Below, piece after piece: positions 8,854-18,904 of a DNA stretch of 64,000 nucleotides. Source of the stretch: Pseudoalteromonas luteoviolacea (lineage in GTDB: Bacteria; Pseudomonadota; Gammaproteobacteria; Enterobacterales; Alteromonadaceae). Every line of letters starts with the position of its first letter. The stretch's first letter is position 1. Below the pieces are notes generated by a model that saw only the letters and a program-made list of their open reading frames with translations, searched no databases and had not been told where the DNA came from. Position numbers and translations under genes: made by a program. Location of the stretch: positions 382,001-446,000 of the forward strand of contig NZ_JWIC01000010.1 of assembly GCF_000814765.1 (NCBI RefSeq), given 5' to 3'.

Positions 8854-9985
8854 ACCAAACGGATGCTATGAAAGCCAACAAAACAACAGGGATAGACCAC
8901 ACATTTAAAGCCTGCCAACCAATTTTGCTCTCTAGCCAACCTGCAAACAAAGACGACAGTACCACCATACTAAAAACCACAAACTCATTCGATGCTTGCG
9001 CCTTAGCACGCTCGTGCGGACGATAGGTCTCACTCACCAATGATGTGGCACTAATAAACATAAAATTCCACCCCACACCGAGCAAAAATAAGGCTATCAA
9101 AAAGTGCCAATGGCTCACTCCCAGTAGATTAATGATGGCGCAGCCCAGCATGAGTAAACACCCAATCATAATCACTACCACCGGTGTGTATTTTTCCACA
9201 AGCTTACCCGTGAAAAAAGAAGGTAAAAACATGCCAAGTACATGCCACTCAATTACCAAAGCAGAATCTGCTAACTCAAAACCATGACGATGCATCGCCA
9301 GCGGGGTTGCTGTCATCAATAAGTTCATGACAGAGTAACTGATCATGCCTATGAATGCGGCAATCATAAATTGCGGCTGAGTTATTATCAGTTTAATTGG
9401 CCTTTGTTGAAGAAGGCTTTGTTGATCTGATACCTCATTGAAAGCGACCAGTTGTAATAGTGTTAGGGCAAGTAAATACACACAGGTCAATGCCAAAAAT
9501 GAATTTGCAAAATTAATCTCCGGTAAGTAGTGATTCACCCAAACTGCCAAGTTGGGCCCAAGTACTGCAGCAATAACGCCACTGGCCATAATCATCGAAA
9601 TCGCACGTGCAGGTTTGTCACTGACCTCAATGGCCGCAAAACGATACAAGGTGGCGAAGCCAATACCGATACCAATGAGAAATGTGGCTAAACAAAACAA
9701 ATAAAACTGACTATTTATCAGTGCCAAATACCCCAATATTGCACCAGAGGTACCAATCAGATTGCCCATACTAAAGCCTAACTTTCGACCGGTTTTAGCC
9801 ATCACCAATGAAGCAGGTACAGTTGCAAGCAATAATCCCAACATTTGGGTCGCGATCGGCAAAGTGATCAAAGTGTCAGAAGCACTTAACTTTTGGCCAA
9901 CTAAAGCACTGATTGTCACCAGTAAGATATTACCCGTGGTCATCAGCCCTTGGCAGCATGCCAATAAAAAGACATTTTTATTCAT
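8810..9985 (-). CDS. Major facilitator superfamily transporter
   Basis: Inner-membrane secondary transporter of 391 residues with about twelve hydrophobic segments. The first two-thirds hold alternating helices with small-residue-rich faces (for example GIGIGFATLYRF), and there is an MFS-like basic loop AKTGRKLGF after the second helix. The C-terminal half contains GVGWNFMFIS and a HERAKAQA loop. It resembles drug/sugar efflux-type MFS proteins of the YcaD/YfcJ kind, but the substrate cannot be read from sequence. The 3' end overlaps a convergent hypothetical gene by 44 bp; no regulator is adjacent. Confidence 0.85.
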   Translation of the reverse strand: MNKNVFLLACCQGLMTTGNILLVTISALVGQKLSASDTLITLPIATQMLGLLLATVPASLVMAKTGRKLGFSMGNLIGTSGAILGYLALINSQFYLFCLATFLIGIGIGFATLYRFAAIEVSDKPARAISMIMASGVIAAVLGPNLAVWVNHYLPEINFANSFLALTCVYLLALTLLQLVAFNEVSDQQSLLQQRPIKLIITQPQFMIAAFIGMISYSVMNLLMTATPLAMHRHGFELADSALVIEWHVLGMFLPSFFTGKLVEKYTPVVVIMIGCLLMLGCAIINLLGVSHWHFLIALFLLGVGWNFMFISATSLVSETYRPHERAKAQASNEFVVFSMVVLSSLFAGWLESKIGWQALNVWSIPVVLLAFIASVWFRRRSPLLPIADKP

Positions 9986-10188
9986 TGTTCAGTGTCCTTA
10001 CTTTTTTGCAAAAATAGAAGGTTTCAGCTAAGGCTAGAAAGTAATATCGAAATGAAAACAGGGTGATAAACGAACAAGTCAGACAGTTACAGCCTATGTT
10101 ACCTCATCACAGCGGTATAATGCGATGAGGTAATAATCACTAACTACTGCGTTGTGCATTCAGTGCCTTTTAGAGCTAAATACAATAA

Positions 10189-10968
10189 CTAGGCTTGCTC
10201 TTCACGCAAAAATACCGGCTCATTCGCTTTTTGTGTCGCTTCTTCACTAAAATAATAGCCCGCGATGTCGAATGCTTTCAGTGACTCAATGTCTTTAACA
10301 TTATTTTCCATAATATATCTGGCCATCATGCCACGCGCTTTTTTCGCATAGAAGCTAATCACTTTATATTGGCCATTTTTACAATCTTTAAATACCGGCG
10401 TAATAATGTCAGCATTAAGTGCTTTTTTGTTTACGGCTTTAAAGTATTCATTGGAGGCCAAGTTAATAAGCTGATTAGAGCCTGACGCTGACAATGCTTC
10501 ATTCAGTTTTTCTGCGATAACCGTGCCCCAAAACTCATACAAATTTTTCCCGCGCGTATTCGCCAATTTTGTGCCCATCTCTAGACGGTATGCCTGCATA
10601 AGATCTAGTGGTTTTAGTACCCCGTAAAGGCCAGACAAGATTCTTAAGTGTTGCTGAGTGTAGTCAATAGCTTCTTCTGATAATGTGGTCGCATCCAGGC
10701 CAGTGTACACATCACCATTAAACGCAAAAATCGCTTGTTTTGCATTATCAGTTGTAAATGGCTGAGACCAGTCGGCAAATCTTGCCGCATTTAAACCAGC
10801 CAGTTTATCGCTGATTTTCATCAAACTACCGATTTCTTGCGGACTTAAGTCACGACAGACTGAAATTAATGCTTCAGAATGCGTCAATAACTCAGGTAGG
10901 GTATGGCGCGTTGTCGGCGCACTAGAGTCGTAATCGAGATTTTTTGCAGGTGAAATAACCGTGATCAT
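10189..10968 (-). CDS. yaaA: Peroxide stress protein YaaA (DUF328)
   Basis: Member of the YaaA/DUF328 family, which in E. coli is induced by hydrogen peroxide and limits intracellular free iron and Fenton damage. The 259-residue protein begins [13 protein letters not shown] and carries the family stretches [23 protein letters not shown] and [25 protein letters not shown] (written here only as landmarks). The length equals the E. coli protein (258). It is divergent from the transaldolase gene across about 290 bp; yaaA and talB are also neighbours in E. coli. Confidence 0.95.
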   Translation of the reverse strand: MITVISPAKNLDYDSSAPTTRHTLPELLTHSEALISVCRDLSPQEIGSLMKISDKLAGLNAARFADWSQPFTTDNAKQAIFAFNGDVYTGLDATTLSEEAIDYTQQHLRILSGLYGVLKPLDLMQAYRLEMGTKLANTRGKNLYEFWGTVIAEKLNEALSASGSNQLINLASNEYFKAVNKKALNADIITPVFKDCKNGQYKVISFYAKKARGMMARYIMENNVKDIESLKAFDIAGYYFSEEATQKANEPVFLREEQA

Positions 10969-11177
10969 TGATAGCCTATTGACTTAAATATTGATTAATG
11001 TCAATTTCAACACTATCCACAGTTGATCGCAAGCGTAAAATCTTCCGCCTTTGGGTGTTCAAACAAATAGCCGCAAGGTAAGACCGCACCTTTACTGTGG
11101 GTATACACAACTCACCTGAACATAACAATAACTAAACCGGCTATGTCGAGCCATATGATAATCCATCATAAGGACAT

Positions 11178-11207
11178 TTGACCTATAAAAGCTGATCACG
11201 GTATTGC
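11178..11207 (+). promoter_or_regulatory. Candidate promoter for the transaldolase gene
   Basis: TTGACC (11178-11183), an 18-bp spacer and TATTGC (11202-11207), about 50 bp ahead of the ATG. The -35 is good and the -10 is poor. The remaining 290-bp gap between yaaA and this gene shows no other feature I can name. Confidence 0.3.
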
Positions 11208-11258
11208 AACATAAGGTGTGTAATTTATTTAAGCTGCAAAATTAGGAATGAGGACAGC

Positions 11259-12209
11259 ATGACTTCAGCATTAGATAGGCTAAAACAGCATTCATCGATC
11301 GTTGCCGATACAGGTGACATCGAAGCGATCCGTAAACATCAACCGGAAGACGCAACAACAAACCCTTCTCTTTTATTAAAAGCGGCGCAGACGCCTGCCT
11401 ATCAGCCGTTTCTAAAACAAGCTTTAGATTACGCAAAATCACAAGAGCAAGATGAGCAAAAGCAAATCGAACTCGCTTGCGATTATTTCGCGGTTTTAAT
11501 TGGTAAAGAGATTGCTAACATCGTACCAGGCTATATCTCGACAGAAGTCGATGCACGTTTATCATTTGATACTCAGGCGACGATTGCAAAAGCAGAGCAG
11601 CTGCTTGCGCTTTATGCTGAGCAAGGTGTAAGTAAAGATAAGATCTTAATCAAAATCGCATCGACTTGGGAAGGTATTAAAGCAGCTGAAGCACTTGAAA
11701 AGCAAGGCGTAAAATGTAACCTAACCCTGCTATTCAGCCAAGCGCAAGCGCGTGCATGTGCCGATGCAAACGTATTTTTAATCTCGCCTTTCGTTGGTCG
11801 TATCCTTGACTGGCATGTCGCCAATGGTGTTGATAAGCCAACTGATCCGCTAGACGATCCAGGCGTTCAGTCTGTTCGCACGATTTATGATTTCTACAAG
11901 CGTCATGGCTACAAAACAGTGGTGATGGGCGCAAGTTTCCGTAACACAGGTGAAATCGTTGCACTAACAGGTTGTGATAAGCTGACTATTAGCCCTGCGC
12001 TACTAGAAGAGTTAGGTGAATTACCAGCGACTGATGATTATCTACTAGAAAACGCACAAGCGTCAGCAGATAAGCCTGTGCCGCTTACAGAGAGTGAATT
12101 CCGCTGGTTACATAACAAAGATGCAATGGCCACAGAAAAGCTTGCTGAAGGCATCAGAGCGTTCGCTCACGCGCAAGAAATCTTAGAGTCTGAAGTTAAA
12201 TCGCTATAA
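11259..12209 (+). CDS. talB: Transaldolase
   Basis: Pentose phosphate pathway enzyme that moves a dihydroxyacetone unit between sedoheptulose-7-phosphate and glyceraldehyde-3-phosphate. The 316 residues match the TalB/TalA class (E. coli 317). The (beta/alpha)8 barrel shows DATTNPSLL (31-39), [11 protein letters not shown] near 94-104, the Schiff-base lysine K132 in [11 protein letters not shown], and NLTLLFS followed by FVGRILDW. The start has a GAGG-type ribosome site (GAGGACAGC before the ATG). A terminator follows. Confidence 0.96.
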   Translation: MTSALDRLKQHSSIVADTGDIEAIRKHQPEDATTNPSLLLKAAQTPAYQPFLKQALDYAKSQEQDEQKQIELACDYFAVLIGKEIANIVPGYISTEVDARLSFDTQATIAKAEQLLALYAEQGVSKDKILIKIASTWEGIKAAEALEKQGVKCNLTLLFSQAQARACADANVFLISPFVGRILDWHVANGVDKPTDPLDDPGVQSVRTIYDFYKRHGYKTVVMGASFRNTGEIVALTGCDKLTISPALLEELGELPATDDYLLENAQASADKPVPLTESEFRWLHNKDAMATEKLAEGIRAFAHAQEILESEVKSL

Positions 12210-12222
12210 GATTAGTTGATAG

Positions 12223-12252
12223 AAAAGCTGAGTAAAGTTCGCTCAGCTTTTT
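12223..12252 (+). terminator. Intrinsic terminator of the transaldolase gene
   Basis: AAAAGCTGAG-loop-CTCAGCTTTTT starting about 14 bp after the stop codon. Confidence 0.85.
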
Positions 12253-12664
12253 ACATTCTCATCAAAATACTCTTTCGGTTTATATTTCTTTACATTTATT
12301 TTAAGCGACGATTTCAACAACACTTCCCCACCTAAACTAGATAACCTTCGCCAGCAGCTAACATATCTGAACGCAGTGATTCCCCTGAATAGAAACTGTT
12401 GTATTTCAAGATAATATAGTTCAAAAATCCAACTCATTTAGCTACTCGATGTGCAATACCGATTAAGAGCGACATGTTTTTTCTCAAACATACAGACTCT
12501 TTGTTTGTCATCAAACTGTCACGTTGTTTTCACTTTAAAGACATATTTGTGTTTTATTTTTCTACTGTCTGTGGTATACCAGCATTACTCAAGTGTGTTT
12601 TTCATGCAAATGGGGTAATGCTTAAGCACATGTTTTGAGGTTAGTACATCAATAGGAGATATTC
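12253..12664. other. Gene-free stretch before the DUF3545 gene
   Basis: AT-rich 412-bp gap. A 64-codon minus frame (12243-12437) has no recognisable product or ribosome site and is probably chance. Near 12560-12590 TTTATT-16 bp-TATACC could be the promoter of the small downstream gene, leaving a 5' UTR of about 75 nt. I see no tRNA or structured RNA. Confidence 0.4.
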
Positions 12665-12856
12665 ATGGATAGCCTAGACGATATGATTGAAGTTGTAGAA
12701 AGTCCAGAACCGAAAAAAAGAGCCTCTTCGAAGGGGAAAAAAAGAAAATGGCGTGAAATAGAAGCGCTAAAAGACCGACAACGCCTTCGTAAGGAATTGG
12801 AAGAACTAGATATATTCGCAGACAGTGTCGATTTAGACGAACTCGATTTTATATAG
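12665..12856 (+). CDS. Small DUF3545-family protein
   Basis: A 63-residue highly charged cytoplasmic protein with an acidic N terminus (MDSLDDMIEVVE), a basic centre (KKRASSKGKKRKWREIEALK, about 19-38) and an acidic C terminus (VDLDELDFI). The KRKWREIEAL(K) core is what I recognise as DUF3545, found in Vibrio, Shewanella and Pseudoalteromonas. Function is unknown; the central segment is predicted helical and could bind nucleic acid or ribosomes (inference). A good ribosome site (AGGAGA) precedes the ATG and a strong terminator follows, so it is a monocistronic gene. Confidence 0.85.
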   Translation: MDSLDDMIEVVESPEPKKRASSKGKKRKWREIEALKDRQRLRKELEELDIFADSVDLDELDFI

Positions 12857-12857
12857 C

Positions 12858-12884
12858 AAAAAGGCTCTACTATAGAGCCTTTTT
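12858..12884 (+). terminator. Intrinsic terminator of the DUF3545 gene
   Basis: AAAAAGGCTCTA-CTA-TAGAGCCTTTTT, immediately after the stop codon. Confidence 0.9.
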
Positions 12885-12903
12885 GTTTGTCTGTTTCAAA
12901 TCC

Positions 12904-12926
12904 ACTGACGTGCTTGGCACGTCAGT
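12904..12926 (-). terminator. Perfect 10-bp hairpin after ung
   Basis: ACTGACGTGC and GCACGTCAGT around a 3-nt loop, ten bases past the ung stop. It lacks a T-run on the minus strand. It most likely marks the end of the btuD-to-ung transcript, or protects its 3' end. Confidence 0.45.
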
Positions 12927-12935
12927 TATCTGCTT

Positions 12936-13595
12936 TCATATTTGCCAATCGATGGGAGATTTATCCATAGATTGTAGTAATGCGTTGGTTTTGGAAAAAT
13001 GTTGACAGCCAAAAAAGCCTCTGTGCGCGGACAGCGGCGATGGATGTGGTGCATGTAAAACATGATGCCGTGACGTGTCTATCCCTTTACCTTTCTTTTG
13101 CGCGTGTGCGCCCCAGAGTAAAAAGACCACCCCCTCGCTGTGCTCATTTATGGTATTTATCACCACATCGGTGAAACGCTCCCACCCTAGCTGTTTGTGA
13201 GAGTGCGCCTGACCTTGTTCAACAGTCAACACGGTGTTTAATAACAAAACACCTTGCTGAGCCCAAGGTAATAAGTAACCATGCTCGGGGATCTCAAATC
13301 CATCTATATCGTTAGCTAACTCTTTATACATATTAACCAAAGAAGGCGGCGTCTTTACCCCAGGCAATACCGAAAAGCATAGCCCGTGCGCCTGGTTGGG
13401 GCCGTGGTATGGATCTTGTCCGAGAATCACAACCTTAACATCCTCGAGGGCCGTTTCTGAAAGCGCTGCAAACACCTGTTCATCTGGTGGGTACACTGTC
13501 ACGCCTTCACTACGTCGTTGCGCAACATGCGCCAAAGTTTCCTGCAAATAAGGCTGCTGCTTTTGCGCTTCAATAAGCGTTTGCCACGATATCAT
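12936..13595 (-). CDS. ung: Uracil-DNA glycosylase, family 1
   Basis: Removes uracil from DNA to start base-excision repair. The 219-residue protein has the water-activating motif GQDPYHG (59-65, catalytic D61), the LLLNT segment near 117-121 and the DNA-inserting HPSPLS loop (184-189, H184). The length is that of E. coli Ung (229) minus a few residues. The ATG overlaps the btuF stop in ATGA, so it appears translationally coupled to the cobalamin operon and may share its riboswitch control. That neighbourhood is unusual for ung. Confidence 0.96.
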   Translation of the reverse strand: MISWQTLIEAQKQQPYLQETLAHVAQRRSEGVTVYPPDEQVFAALSETALEDVKVVILGQDPYHGPNQAHGLCFSVLPGVKTPPSLVNMYKELANDIDGFEIPEHGYLLPWAQQGVLLLNTVLTVEQGQAHSHKQLGWERFTDVVINTINEHSEGVVFLLWGAHAQKKGKGIDTSRHHVLHAPHPSPLSAHRGFFGCQHFSKTNALLQSMDKSPIDWQI

Positions 13596-14446
13596 AGTCG
13601 CTTTCCGTAATAGTTTCTTGATGCGTGGAGTTTATCACACATATCTTGCACCCCTTCTAGCATGCGTGTGCTAAAACGATGCAATAAATCTGCATCCACC
13701 TCAATATATTGCTTGTGTTTGACGGCGGGGATCTCTGTCCACTTTTGCCACTGGACTTGCTGCGGTTGTTTTACCGCTTTCTCGTTCGGAATAATGATAA
13801 CCTGAGGGTGCTTGGCAATCACATTCTCGAGACTAATTTGCGGGTAGTCAGTCGTTGCCTCGGCAAATACATTGCGCACACCACACATATTCAGTGTCTG
13901 ATGTATCCAAGTTTTGCCATTGATGGTCATCAATGGAGATGGCCAAAGCTGATAAAAAACATCCACGGCCACCTTATCATGATACTGGTTAATGATATTC
14001 TGATAACGTGTATTAAATTTATCAGCCAGTTGCTCTGCTTGCACTTCATGTCCTGTGAGTTTGCCGAGTTTAATCAATTCCGTTGGGACTTGGCGTATAT
14101 CTTTAGACACACTGTATGCAATCGGAATACCCAGTGATTTTATCTTTTCAATATCCGCTTCTTTATTACCGTTTTTCCAAACGATGACCAGATCAGGCGC
14201 CAGCGCAAGTACTTTTTCTAGTTGGATCCCATGATATCCGCCTATTCGAGGGATGCGATTAGCTGCCTCTGGGTAATCCGCATATTCCACAGTACCGACT
14301 ATTTTATCACCAGCCCCAATCGCATATAGATTTTCAACGATATGCGGTGCCAATGCGATGATCCGACTGGGCTGCTTCTTCTCTTGCGCGAAGCTGCTTG
14401 CAGACAATAGCAGACCCATAAACAGCCACCAAATATGTCTGGTCAT
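13592..14446 (-). CDS. btuF: Vitamin B12 ABC transporter, periplasmic binding protein
   Basis: Cobalamin-binding protein that delivers B12 or precursors to BtuCD. The 284 residues begin with a signal peptide (cleavage near SSFA/Q, residue 20), followed by a BtuF/FhuD-type class III fold. Landmarks are [16 protein letters not shown] (about 31-46), [20 protein letters not shown] near 86-105 and a C-terminal TRMLEG helix. The operon has all three transporter parts (BtuD, BtuC, BtuF) together with B12 assembly genes, which supports B12 over iron-siderophore as substrate. It overlaps cobO by one base and ung by four. Confidence 0.93.
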   Translation of the reverse strand: MTRHIWWLFMGLLLSASSFAQEKKQPSRIIALAPHIVENLYAIGAGDKIVGTVEYADYPEAANRIPRIGGYHGIQLEKVLALAPDLVIVWKNGNKEADIEKIKSLGIPIAYSVSKDIRQVPTELIKLGKLTGHEVQAEQLADKFNTRYQNIINQYHDKVAVDVFYQLWPSPLMTINGKTWIHQTLNMCGVRNVFAEATTDYPQISLENVIAKHPQVIIIPNEKAVKQPQQVQWQKWTEIPAVKHKQYIEVDADLLHRFSTRMLEGVQDMCDKLHASRNYYGKRL

Positions 14447-15045
14447 TAGTAATCAAACCCTTTTTGCGCCTGAATACCAGCTTCAAACGCATGTTTTACA
14501 TTTCTCACTTCACTCACTGTATCTGCAAGCTCAGTCAGCCTGCGGTGCGCACCGCGACCTGTGATGATCACTGACTGCATTTTAGGTCTATTACTGAGCG
14601 TTTCAATCACCTCATCAAGGTCTAGATAGTCGTAACTCACCATATAAGTCAGCTCATCTAATAGAACCAAGTCAATATTCTCATCTTGCAACCATGCTTT
14701 TGCATGCTGCCAAGTTGCTTGTGCAGCTTGTGTGTCGCTTTCTCTATCTTGTGTTTCCCACGTAAAGCCCGTTTTCATCACCGCAAATGGGACACCAGCT
14801 TGCTCTAGTAAGTTGCGCTCACCGCATTCCCATGTCCCTTTAATAAATTGCACCACAGCGGCATTCATACCATGGCCAACACAACGGGCAACAGTGCCAA
14901 AACCAGATGTAGATTTGCCTTTACCATTACCGGTTATCACCTGCAAGATGCCCTGCTCAATGTTCGCTTCAGCGACTTTTTGGTCTACTTGCTCTTTTAC
15001 TTTTTGCTGTCGCTGTTTGTGCTTATCTTGATTCTTATCCGTCAT
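14446..15045 (-). CDS. cobO: Cob(I)yrinic acid a,c-diamide adenosyltransferase (CobA/BtuR type)
   Basis: Transfers the 5'-deoxyadenosyl group of ATP to cobalt, producing adenosylcorrinoids. The 199-residue protein has a charged N-terminal helix, then the P-loop GNGKGKST (39-46), FIKGTWECGE near 80, and the LVLLDELTYMV strand (about 141-151) typical of the BtuR/CobO/CobP family. It lies within the cobalamin operon between cobQ and btuF. Confidence 0.95.
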   Translation of the reverse strand: MTDKNQDKHKQRQQKVKEQVDQKVAEANIEQGILQVITGNGKGKSTSGFGTVARCVGHGMNAAVVQFIKGTWECGERNLLEQAGVPFAVMKTGFTWETQDRESDTQAAQATWQHAKAWLQDENIDLVLLDELTYMVSYDYLDLDEVIETLSNRPKMQSVIITGRGAHRRLTELADTVSEVRNVKHAFEAGIQAQKGFDY

Positions 15046-15054
15046 ACTGGACTC

Positions 15055-16524
15055 CTATACCTTGAGTTCAAAAATCTTATCTATATCTAAATGCTGCTCA
15101 CACATATCCGCTAACCTATCAAGCTGCACTTCACGGTGCTGCGCAAGATCAAAGCCATCCAAATCAAACTGCTCATCACATGCCCATTGTAAAATCGCAC
15201 GACTCGCGACAGGATTATCAAACAGGCCATGCAAGTAAGTACCCGCTATCAAATTGTCATTTGAAATAAAGCCATCTTTCTGTATACCTAATGGATGTTC
15301 ATCAAAAGCGATAAACGGCTGCGCTAGCGCCTCTCCGCGACTTTGACCGCAGTGAATTTCATACCCAGAAATGGCGACTGCTTTGCCATTTAATAAGCAT
15401 TGCCCAGACACATTGGTAAGCTGTTTTTTCTCACCAAGCTCTGTGGTCAATGCCGCCAACCCAAGTGCTTGGGTGCGGACTTGTGTTGACTCTATATTCA
15501 GCGGATCTGTAATTTCTTGCCCGAGCATTTGCAAACCACCACAAATACCCAACACCTTGCCTTGATACCTGATGTGCCGATTGATTTCTTTATCCCAGCC
15601 TTCGCTACGTAAAAAGGCCAAATCATTGATGACATTTTTACTGCCGGGAATAACAATAAGATCAACACTGCCGATTTTCTCACCATGACGCACATACCTT
15701 AAATCCACTTTTGAGTTTAATCTCAAACTGTCAAAATCGGTATGATTGGAAATGTGAGGTAACAGCAAAACAGCGACCCGTAACTGTGCGTCATCGGTGC
15801 GATTCTCAATAGTAATTGCATCTTCCGCATCCAGCGCCAAATCATGCAAATAAGGTAAAACCCCTAATACGGGCTTGCCCGTGTAGTTCTCTAACCAATC
15901 TAAACCAGATTGCAATAAACCAATATCGCCACGAAATCGGTTGATCACAAACCCCTGCACTAAATCCTGTTCCTGTTCACTTAACAATGCAAGCGTACCA
16001 ACAAGGTGGGCAAATACACCGCCTTTATCAATATCAGCAATTATAATCACCGGGCATTCAACTTTGCAGGCAAACCCCATATTGGCAATGTCATTTTCTC
16101 GAAGGTTGATTTCAGCAGGACTCCCCGCGCCCTCTACCATGCAATATTGATATGCTTGCCCTAACCGCTCATGGGACTCAATCACAGCCTGCATCGCTAC
16201 TGCTTTATAATCATGATACTTGCCCGCTTCCATGTTGGTCAGTGCTTGACCATGCACAATGACTTGCGCGCCCGTATCAGAATTAGGTTTGAGCAAAATC
16301 GGATTAAAATCAACACTGAGTGGTACCTTTGCTGCCATCGCTTGCAAAGCCTGTGCGCGACCAATCTCTCCGCCACAGGGCGTCACGGCGCTATTAAGCG
16401 CCATATTTTGTGGCTTGAAAGGGGCAACTTTAAGTCCCCTCCTAACCGCTACACGACACAGGCCTGCAACTAACGTGCTCTTACCTGCATCGGAAGTGGT
16501 GCCCTGTACCATCAATGTCTTCAT
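15055..16524 (-). CDS. cobQ: Cobyric acid synthase
   Basis: Glutamine- and ATP-dependent amidation of four carboxyl groups (b, d, e, g) of adenosylcobyrinic acid a,c-diamide. The 489-residue protein has an N-terminal dethiobiotin-synthetase-like ATPase with the P-loop [10 protein letters not shown] (8-17), [11 protein letters not shown] near 130 and DIDKGGVFA. The C-terminal class I glutamine amidotransferase has the nucleophile Cys in [10 protein letters not shown] near 330 and the late [10 protein letters not shown] near 430 (catalytic His). Its presence means precursors below cobyric acid can be completed here. It lies between cobU and cobO with short gaps. Confidence 0.96.
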   Translation of the reverse strand: MKTLMVQGTTSDAGKSTLVAGLCRVAVRRGLKVAPFKPQNMALNSAVTPCGGEIGRAQALQAMAAKVPLSVDFNPILLKPNSDTGAQVIVHGQALTNMEAGKYHDYKAVAMQAVIESHERLGQAYQYCMVEGAGSPAEINLRENDIANMGFACKVECPVIIIADIDKGGVFAHLVGTLALLSEQEQDLVQGFVINRFRGDIGLLQSGLDWLENYTGKPVLGVLPYLHDLALDAEDAITIENRTDDAQLRVAVLLLPHISNHTDFDSLRLNSKVDLRYVRHGEKIGSVDLIVIPGSKNVINDLAFLRSEGWDKEINRHIRYQGKVLGICGGLQMLGQEITDPLNIESTQVRTQALGLAALTTELGEKKQLTNVSGQCLLNGKAVAISGYEIHCGQSRGEALAQPFIAFDEHPLGIQKDGFISNDNLIAGTYLHGLFDNPVASRAILQWACDEQFDLDGFDLAQHREVQLDRLADMCEQHLDIDKIFELKV

Positions 16525-16526
16525 TT

Positions 16527-17063
16527 TTATTCACTTTTTAAATTTAATGACAAACCAGCCATGACAAAATCAACATGATCTGCCACAGCTGCAATGTGTT
16601 GATGCAATCGACCTGACTCATCGACAAATTGGCGACTCAGCGCCCCGAGAGGGACAATACCATGGCCCACTTCGTTGCTCACCAGTATGACCTTGCCTTT
16701 CGTATCTTGAAGTGCTGTGAGCAACTGTGATTTTTGCTTCTCGTACACTGGGAACTCAACCTCACACAACCCATACGTCAGCCATAATGTTAAGCAATCA
16801 ACTAGCGCGCATTGGGACGGTGACAACGAGTCAATAAGCGGGGCGATATGCCAAGGACATTCAATCACTTTCCAGCAAGAAAGCCTTGACGCTCGATGAT
16901 GTGCAATGCGCTCGGCCATCTCCTCATCTTTGCTTTGCGCGGTTGCCACATAGATAAGTTCTGTCACTGTGCCACTTTCTAGCCAGTTTTGTGCTCTTTG
17001 CTCGGCAAGCTTGCTTTTCCCCGAGCGTGCACCGCCCAGAATTAACTCAACATGTCTAGTCAT
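16527..17063 (-). CDS. cobU: Adenosylcobinamide kinase / guanylyltransferase
   Basis: Bifunctional enzyme: phosphorylates adenosylcobinamide, then transfers GMP to give AdoCbi-GDP. From ATG 17063 the product has 178 residues, starting [20 protein letters not shown] with the CobU P-loop GARSGKS (11-17). It contains the VYVATA-like [13 protein letters not shown] segment and the guanylylated-His region AHHRASR. The ATG overlaps the cobS stop in ATGA; the longer frame back to 17129 would invade cobS and is rejected. Confidence 0.95.
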   Translation of the reverse strand: MTRHVELILGGARSGKSKLAEQRAQNWLESGTVTELIYVATAQSKDEEMAERIAHHRASRLSCWKVIECPWHIAPLIDSLSPSQCALVDCLTLWLTYGLCEVEFPVYEKQKSQLLTALQDTKGKVILVSNEVGHGIVPLGALSRQFVDESGRLHQHIAAVADHVDFVMAGLSLNLKSE

Positions 17064-17836
17064 ATAAGGCTTACAACCAAAAGGGTATAAATCATTAACT
17101 CTGAAATTTGCTGCGCTGCACCTAAGCAATCCCCAGTATAACCGCCCAGCTGTTTTTTAAACCAATACAGGCACACAAGGCGGGTGAGCCATAAAGTGAC
17201 GATTAAAGCACTCACTTGCCATAACGTGAGCACTGAGCAGACACAAGCAGCAGCTAGCACGGCAATGCCTGTTAGGTATAAAACTGTACGGCAGGATAGC
17301 TGTAGGCTTTTTGCCACTGGCTTTACTTTACTCTGTGCATCTAGCTGTACATAAGGCAATCTGCCAATCAAACTCGTCGCGTTTAGGCGGCTCAACGATT
17401 GCGCCAACACAACCCCCCATAACAGTGCGAATAGGTTGCTGCTCAGAGTAAGCATCAGGTGAAATTTACTCAGCATTAAGATAAGCAGCGCCACACTGCC
17501 ATAGGTGCCCAAGCGACTGTCCTTCATGATGTCCAACTTCTGCTGCTGACTCCAGCCGCCGCCAAAGCCATCCCACACATCTGCAAACCCATCTTCATGG
17601 AATGCGCCTGTGAGTAATAAGCTTGCACCGAGCGTAAATAAAATTGCGACGCTCATAGGCAAGACAAGCGACAAAGCCCACAGCAGAAGTGCCATCACCA
17701 AGCCAATGCAAACACCCACACTGGCAAAGTAACGACTAGACTGATTTATATCGGCATCCGTAACAGACGCCGTTAATTTAATCGGGATCCGAGTTAAGAA
17801 TATCACGGCTAATTTAAATAAAGACCACTGGTTCAT
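17060..17836 (-). CDS. cobS: Adenosylcobinamide-GDP ribazoletransferase (cobalamin synthase)
   Basis: Integral membrane enzyme that joins AdoCbi-GDP with alpha-ribazole (phosphate), the last assembly step. From ATG 17836 the protein has 258 residues, begins NQWSLFKLAVIFLTRIP and carries the family motif GAFHEDGFADVWDGFGGG (near 80-97) with acidic residues for Mg. It is followed by several hydrophobic helices. The ATG comes one base after the cobT stop (TGATATG). An upstream TTG at 17848 is an alternative but would overlap cobT. Confidence 0.94.
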   Translation of the reverse strand: MNQWSLFKLAVIFLTRIPIKLTASVTDADINQSSRYFASVGVCIGLVMALLLWALSLVLPMSVAILFTLGASLLLTGAFHEDGFADVWDGFGGGWSQQQKLDIMKDSRLGTYGSVALLILMLSKFHLMLTLSSNLFALLWGVVLAQSLSRLNATSLIGRLPYVQLDAQSKVKPVAKSLQLSCRTVLYLTGIAVLAAACVCSVLTLWQVSALIVTLWLTRLVCLYWFKKQLGGYTGDCLGAAQQISELMIYTLLVVSLI

Positions 17837-17837
17837 A

Positions 17838-18893
17838 TCAGCCAACAACTTGGGTCACTTGCGCCTGAGAAAAGCTCGCCATATCGTTATAAATGGCCAA
17901 TGCACTTTGAATGATAGGCAGGGCTAACGCCGCACCGCTTCCTTCACCTAAGCGCATATCTAACTGCAGTAATGGCTCTACATTTAGCCACTCTAACATC
18001 TTCTTATGCCCTTGTTCGTTGGAGCAATGCGCAAATACCATATATTGTTTCGCATTTGGCGCCATCGAAATGACCAGCATAGCCGCGGCTGTCGCAATAA
18101 AGCCATCTACTAAAATTGGCTTTTTCGCCTCAGCGACGGCGAGCATAGCACCAACCATATGGGCAATTTCAAATCCGCCAAGGCGTTGTAAAATCTGTTT
18201 CGGGTCGTTGCAGTCCAACTGATGAAGGTCAAGCGCCTGCTCTATTAACTGCTGTTTTTTCTCGACAATATCTTGGCTTACGCCTGTGCCCTGTCCGACA
18301 GTTTCTTTCGGTGATAAATTACATAGCGCAGAAAAAATGGCAGCAGCAGACGTAGTATTTCCTATCCCCATTTCACCAAACGCAAACAAATTACAGCCCA
18401 CGTCCAACTCTGCTGCAACAAGCTGTTTGGCATTGTTCAAACCTTGCGCTAGCTGAGCTTCAGTCATTGCCGGTTGCAAATGCAAAGGCGCAGTCGTTAC
18501 CCCAAGTCTGTTGTCAATCACGTGACTATTTTGAACAGGCTGAAGAATACCGCAATCCACTATATTTAGACGCCAGCCCAACTGACGGGCCAAGACGCAA
18601 ATCGCAGCACCGCCATCGGCAAAGTTAGCCACCATTTGGCCGGTGACCTCACTCGGCGCAATAGAGACGCCTTCGCTGGCAATACCATGATCGCCTGCAA
18701 AAATACTGAGCGATGGGTTTGCAATGTTAAACTGCTGCGCAGTAATGGCCTCTTTCGACATGCCTTGTGCGTATATCAACACCAGCTGCTTTGCCAGTAC
18801 CTCTAACTTACCCAACGAGCCTTGAGGTTTTGTTTTTAAATCTAGTTTTTGCTGAACAAAATCGCTGTGTGTTAAATCTAAAGCAGGGATCAT
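17838..18893 (-). CDS. cobT: Nicotinate-nucleotide:dimethylbenzimidazole phosphoribosyltransferase
   Basis: Makes alpha-ribazole phosphate from nicotinate mononucleotide and a lower-ligand base such as DMB. From ATG 18893 the protein has 351 residues (E. coli 359). Landmarks are KTKPQGSLGKLE near 22-33, FAGDHGIASEGVS near 69-81, a Glu/Gly-rich LFAFGEMGIGNTTSAAA segment near 167-183 and the C-terminal catalytic Glu region RLGEGSGAALALP. The frame is open a further 86 codons upstream into btuC, but that extension is not family-like. Confidence 0.95.
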   Translation of the reverse strand: MIPALDLTHSDFVQQKLDLKTKPQGSLGKLEVLAKQLVLIYAQGMSKEAITAQQFNIANPSLSIFAGDHGIASEGVSIAPSEVTGQMVANFADGGAAICVLARQLGWRLNIVDCGILQPVQNSHVIDNRLGVTTAPLHLQPAMTEAQLAQGLNNAKQLVAAELDVGCNLFAFGEMGIGNTTSAAAIFSALCNLSPKETVGQGTGVSQDIVEKKQQLIEQALDLHQLDCNDPKQILQRLGGFEIAHMVGAMLAVAEAKKPILVDGFIATAAAMLVISMAPNAKQYMVFAHCSNEQGHKKMLEWLNVEPLLQLDMRLGEGSGAALALPIIQSALAIYNDMASFSQAQVTQVVG

Positions 18894-18904
18894 ACGTGCC
18901 TCTG

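Noticed and set aside
12243-12437. 64-codon minus-strand frame in the gap after the transaldolase gene
   Set aside because: No ribosome site or recognisable product, and it overlaps the terminator; low-complexity AT-rich sequence gives such frames by chance.
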